The translations under genes were made by a program, and so were the position numbers. From Flavobacterium humidisoli (lineage in GTDB: Bacteria; Bacteroidota; Bacteroidia; Flavobacteriales; Flavobacteriaceae), in assembly GCF_023272795.1 (NCBI RefSeq), contig NZ_CP096829.1, positions 744,001-808,000 of the forward strand: a stretch of DNA of 64,000 nucleotides. The letters are read 5' to 3'. Shown piece by piece: positions 60,997 through 64,000 of this stretch. The number at the start of each line of letters is the position of its first letter. Position 1 is the first letter of the stretch. The notes beneath the pieces are model-generated. The model did not search any database. It was not told the origin of the DNA and saw only the letters and a list, made by a program, of their open reading frames with translations.

Positions 60997-62142
60997 TTAT
61001 TGAACATCATACTTCATTTTACGTAACACCCTCAAAGCCTCTTTAAAAGAAGAATAAACATTTTTATAAGGCTTTAAAAGCAATTTTGCATCTATTAATT
61101 TTTGTCGGGCATCCTCAAAACCATTCAAATGACAAATCATAAAAGTAGAAGGAAGATTTTCCAGATCTTTCATTTCACGATCAGATAATGCAATTTCTTT
61201 TTGAAGTTTTCCCAGCAATGCCATATTTGAATTATAAATATGATACAGCATTTTTCGGTTAAACTCCGGCGGCTGAAAAAGCATTTGGCGATCTATTTTA
61301 TAATAACCATTATCAAAGAAATGAATCGTTTGTTCTTCTAACGGATAATAACTCGTTTTGTCATTTAATCCCAACGGAACATATTCTGTAATGGTAAAAG
61401 TATCATCGTTATATTCTATTGTAACAACATCTTGTGCGGAATAAAAAAGTTTAATTTGTTCGTTTATCAATTCGATATCTACACGAGACAAATACGTTTT
61501 ATCGCGTAATTTTTTCGGAACTCCAGCCCAACAAATCACGAATAATTCTTTAAAAACACGGTATTTTGGCGACATATCTTTATGTCTGAAATTCATAAAA
61601 TCGATAACACCGTCTAAAGTATATTGAATACTATTTCGAGAGCTGTTTTCTATTCCGATAACCGTTTCTGTATTCTGATTATTTTTTTCAATTTCCTCGT
61701 GTTCTTCAAGAGGAATCGAATTACTGCCACGTCTTATGAAGATGCTGTTGGCAAGAATAGTATGAATTCCTTTTTTAAAATAAGAAATTTTACTTTTAGG
61801 TTTTATGGTAACCAGACCGATTACTTTGTCTTTTGGAAGATTTGGAAAAGGGACGTTTTCGTATTGAATTTTTGGAGGATTTTCTAAAAATGCGTTGACC
61901 AGATTCTGAATTCGGCTGTCATCAAAGAAATCATCGCCGACAATTTCGTTATCTTGGTCTTCTACCCCAACAACGATATAAGAATTGTTATTCGGATTTG
62001 AATTAGATAATGCGCAAATGTGCTTTAGAAATTTTCCTTTCCCTTCTCTGGAATGTAGGTTCAATTGCCTTTTCTTATCATAAAAACTGCTTTCGTCATT
62101 ATGAGCAAGGAGATTTTTTATTAAAAGGCGCTTATTGATCAT
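60997..62142 (-). CDS. AlbA_2 (Schlafen-type) domain protein
   Basis: 381 aa. The N-terminal AlbA_2 domain spans about residues 15-155: HICALSNSNPNNNSYIVVGVED, DKVIGLVTIKPKSKISYF and SIFIRRGSNSIPL. The C-terminal part (about 170-381) is helical and of unknown type, with a KYRVFKELFVICWAG segment. AlbA_2 domains are putative nucleic-acid or nucleotide binders and occur in stress and defence proteins. The gene stands alone; function unknown. Confidence 0.8.
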   Translation of the reverse strand: MINKRLLIKNLLAHNDESSFYDKKRQLNLHSREGKGKFLKHICALSNSNPNNNSYIVVGVEDQDNEIVGDDFFDDSRIQNLVNAFLENPPKIQYENVPFPNLPKDKVIGLVTIKPKSKISYFKKGIHTILANSIFIRRGSNSIPLEEHEEIEKNNQNTETVIGIENSSRNSIQYTLDGVIDFMNFRHKDMSPKYRVFKELFVICWAGVPKKLRDKTYLSRVDIELINEQIKLFYSAQDVVTIEYNDDTFTITEYVPLGLNDKTSYYPLEEQTIHFFDNGYYKIDRQMLFQPPEFNRKMLYHIYNSNMALLGKLQKEIALSDREMKDLENLPSTFMICHLNGFEDARQKLIDAKLLLKPYKNVYSSFKEALRVLRKMKYDVQ

Positions 62143-62250
62143 TATTCCCGATTATTAGACTGACTTAGATTTTTAGACTTCTTAGATTGATTTTCAGATT
62201 TCTAATTTAAACTAAAGATCTGATTTTCTAAGAAGTCTAATCATCTAGTT

Positions 62251-63006
62251 TTAAATATTCTTTTTAACAATCGTCGAAGACGCCTGTGCTGTACTCATCA
62301 CAACCAAATCTGCAATATTTACATGATAAGGTCTTGAGACCACAAAGTGAATAATATCCGCAATATCTTCAGCCTGCAGCGGATCAAATCCTTTGTAAAC
62401 ATTTGCGGCTCTTTCGACATCTCCTTTAAAACGGACTTCGCTGAATTCTGTTGCTACCATTCCTGGGTGAATGCCTCCAACTCGAATTCCAAACGGATTT
62501 AAATCGATTCGCATTCCTGCTGTAATCGCATCAACGGCATGTTTAGAACCACAATATACATTTCCATTTGGGTAAACCTCTTTTGCTGCTGTTGATCCAA
62601 TATTAATGATATGTCCAGATTGTCTCTCCACCATTTGCGGAATTATCGCTTTTGAAACGTACAAAAGACCTTTGACATTAATATCGATCATGGCATCCCA
62701 ATCGTCTAAATTTCCATTTTGAATCGGATCTAAACCGTGGGCATTTCCAGCGTTATTAATTAAAACGTCTATTGTAGAAAAATCGTTTGGCAAAGCACCT
62801 ATTTTTTCTAAAACCTCCTCTTTGTTACGAACATCAAATTCTAAAGAATGTACTTCTGTAAAAGCCGAAAGTTCTTTTTGAAGTTCTTCCAAACGGTCTT
62901 TACGTCTTCCGCAAAGAATAACTTTATAATTGTTTTTTGCTAGAATCTGAGCGGTTGCTTTTCCAATTCCGCTTGTAGCGCCAGTAATTAAAACTGTTTT
63001 TTTCAT
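62251..63006 (-). CDS. SDR-family oxidoreductase (YdfG-like)
   Basis: 251 aa. Rossmann TGATSGIGKATA near the N-terminus, NNAG (LINNAGNAHGL), catalytic Ser in INIGSTAA and YxxxK in VYCGSKHAVDA, where Tyr and Lys keep the usual spacing. Family members reduce 3-hydroxy acids or serine-like substrates (YdfG). Substrate unresolved. Confidence 0.9.
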   Translation of the reverse strand: MKKTVLITGATSGIGKATAQILAKNNYKVILCGRRKDRLEELQKELSAFTEVHSLEFDVRNKEEVLEKIGALPNDFSTIDVLINNAGNAHGLDPIQNGNLDDWDAMIDINVKGLLYVSKAIIPQMVERQSGHIINIGSTAAKEVYPNGNVYCGSKHAVDAITAGMRIDLNPFGIRVGGIHPGMVATEFSEVRFKGDVERAANVYKGFDPLQAEDIADIIHFVVSRPYHVNIADLVVMSTAQASSTIVKKNI

Positions 63007-63025
63007 TTTTAGGTTATATTTTGGT

Positions 63026-63141
63026 ACGCGGATGACGCGGATTTACTTCGTAAAGACACGGATTATTACGGATTTTTTTTTGTAATAAATAAAATCTGCG
63101 TCAATCTGCGTCTTTACGAAGTAAATCCGCGTCATCCGCGT
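63026..63141. repeat. 32-bp perfect inverted repeat with CGCGGAT/ATCCGCG units
   Basis: Arms 63026-63057 and 63110-63141 match as complements over 32 bp (left begins ACGCGGATGACGCGGATT). The inner 50 bp continue as imperfect pairing, so the whole can form a long hairpin between the SDR and AKR genes. Confidence 0.85.
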
Positions 63142-63208
63142 TCTATTTTTGCAAATATTTTAGAGTTCTAGCTGAACACTAAAATTCTGAATACTGAAAA
63201 ACTAAAAA

Positions 63209-64000
63209 TTAAGGCACATCGTCGCCCATACTTTCAGTCCAGATCGCGAACCAGTCTTCTTTATCCATTTCTAATTCAATAGCTTTTGATAGAGATTGAA
63301 TTCTAGCAATATTTACTGTTCCTGCAATCGGAATTACTTTTGCCGGATGCTTTAAAATCCATGCTAATAGAAGTGTATCTGCTCCTAAGTGATATTTTTC
63401 TAACAAAGTAGAAAACAGTTTTTTCAAACGGCGAGTCTGTTTCGTATCTTCTCTAAAAACAGTTCCAAGCGGATTCCATGATAAAGGACGAATGCCTTGC
63501 GTTTGCATGTAATCTAAACTTCCATCAAGCATTGGCTCATAATGCGTTGCAGAAAATTGAACTTGATTGTAACTAACTTCTGTTTTCTGACGAATTAATT
63601 CTGTTTGAGAACTTGTAAAATTCGAAAGACCAAAATCAATAATTTTTCCTTCTCCTTTTAATTTCTCCACCGCTTCAGCGATTTCGTCAGCCTGCATTAA
63701 CGGACTTGGTCTGTGAAGCAGAAAAACATCTACGTAATCTGTTTTTAAATTTTTTAGAGATTTTTCTACAGACTTAATAATATAGTCTTTAGAATAATCG
63801 TAATGTTTGATTTTGTTTTCGGGGCGTTTATCAGCAATCATTTGAATACCACACTTGGTAATTAATTGTAATTTTTCGCGTTGAATTTTACTTGCGTGAA
63901 AAGCTTTTCCAAAATCAGCTTCGGTCGTATACGAACCGTAAATATCCGCGTGATCAAAAGTCGTAATTTTGTTTTCGATACTCACTTGTATCATGTTTTC
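63209..64000 (-). CDS. Aldo/keto reductase, partial (N-terminus outside window)
   Basis: The frame stays open to the right edge (residues EN before the first visible ATG at 63994), so the N-terminus is missing. Visible: active-site TFDHADIYGSY, LQLITKCGI with the catalytic Lys, YVDVFLLHRPSPL, and the C-terminal cofactor loop PIAGTVNIARIQSL. The YdhF-like oxidoreductase group fits best. Same strand as the SDR gene. Confidence 0.88.
   Translation of the reverse strand, partial: ENMIQVSIENKITTFDHADIYGSYTTEADFGKAFHASKIQREKLQLITKCGIQMIADKRPENKIKHYDYSKDYIIKSVEKSLKNLKTDYVDVFLLHRPSPLMQADEIAEAVEKLKGEGKIIDFGLSNFTSSQTELIRQKTEVSYNQVQFSATHYEPMLDGSLDYMQTQGIRPLSWNPLGTVFREDTKQTRRLKKLFSTLLEKYHLGADTLLLAWILKHPAKVIPIAGTVNIARIQSLSKAIELEMDKEDWFAIWTESMGDDVP

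Overview
The window looks like a chromosomal segment of a Flavobacterium-type member of the Bacteroidota. DNA is AT-rich. Many genes are preceded by the Bacteroidota -7 box TAnnTTTG, several with a TTG/TTTG near -33. There are type IX secretion C-terminal sorting domains, a three-gene sdhCAB operon, an IleS2-type isoleucyl-tRNA synthetase and TSP3-OmpA porins. I infer genus level only; nothing here fixes a species.

Layout. (1) 1-5850: right part of an integrative mobilizable element lying against the 3' end of a CAT-anticodon tRNA (probably tRNA-Ile2). It carries a partial coiled-coil gene, a MobP relaxase, a MobC-like protein, a strong oriT-type hairpin, a toprim primase, an iteron-like array (eight exact TGATGCA/TGCATCA copies in about 190 bp), an SF3-like helicase, an Xis-like HTH and a membrane cargo protein. 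No integrase is visible, so the other end lies outside the window. (2) 6115-12471: chromosomal genes: methylmalonyl-CoA epimerase, a TPR protein, two lipoproteins, an omega-amidase-like nitrilase. (3) 12654-19882: a probable D-amino-acid/dipeptide utilisation cluster (GntP permease, RidA, D-threonine aldolase/D-serine dehydratase-like enzyme, M19 dipeptidase, DeoR regulator, secreted GH20 hexosaminidase). (4) sdhCAB and HMG-CoA synthase, divergent. (5) 25180-30302: an accessory patch of small genes (GNAT, NTF2-like, two unusual overlapping ORFs, XRE, macro domain) full of inverted repeats, ending in a 730-bp gene-free stretch. (6) 30303-34710: aminopeptidase P, ferritin, AIM24-like protein, alpha/beta hydrolase. 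(7) 34795-47808: housekeeping genes (ABC pair, addB, OmpA, kbl, addA, lspA) bracketed by two inverted copies of a small cassette: two Roadblock/LC7-fold proteins plus a divergent small basic protein. (8) 48065-63994: dksA-like, ileS, a T9SS cargo, recO, porZ, gdhA, an outer-membrane beta protein, a cystathionine gamma-synthase-like enzyme, a DUF3298-type lipoprotein, an AlbA_2 protein, SDR and AKR oxidoreductases.

The best candidate for an undescribed system is the duplicated Roadblock cassette. Next are the iteron/oriT replication-transfer module of the mobile element and the D-amino-acid cluster with its paired 15-bp direct repeats at the promoter.
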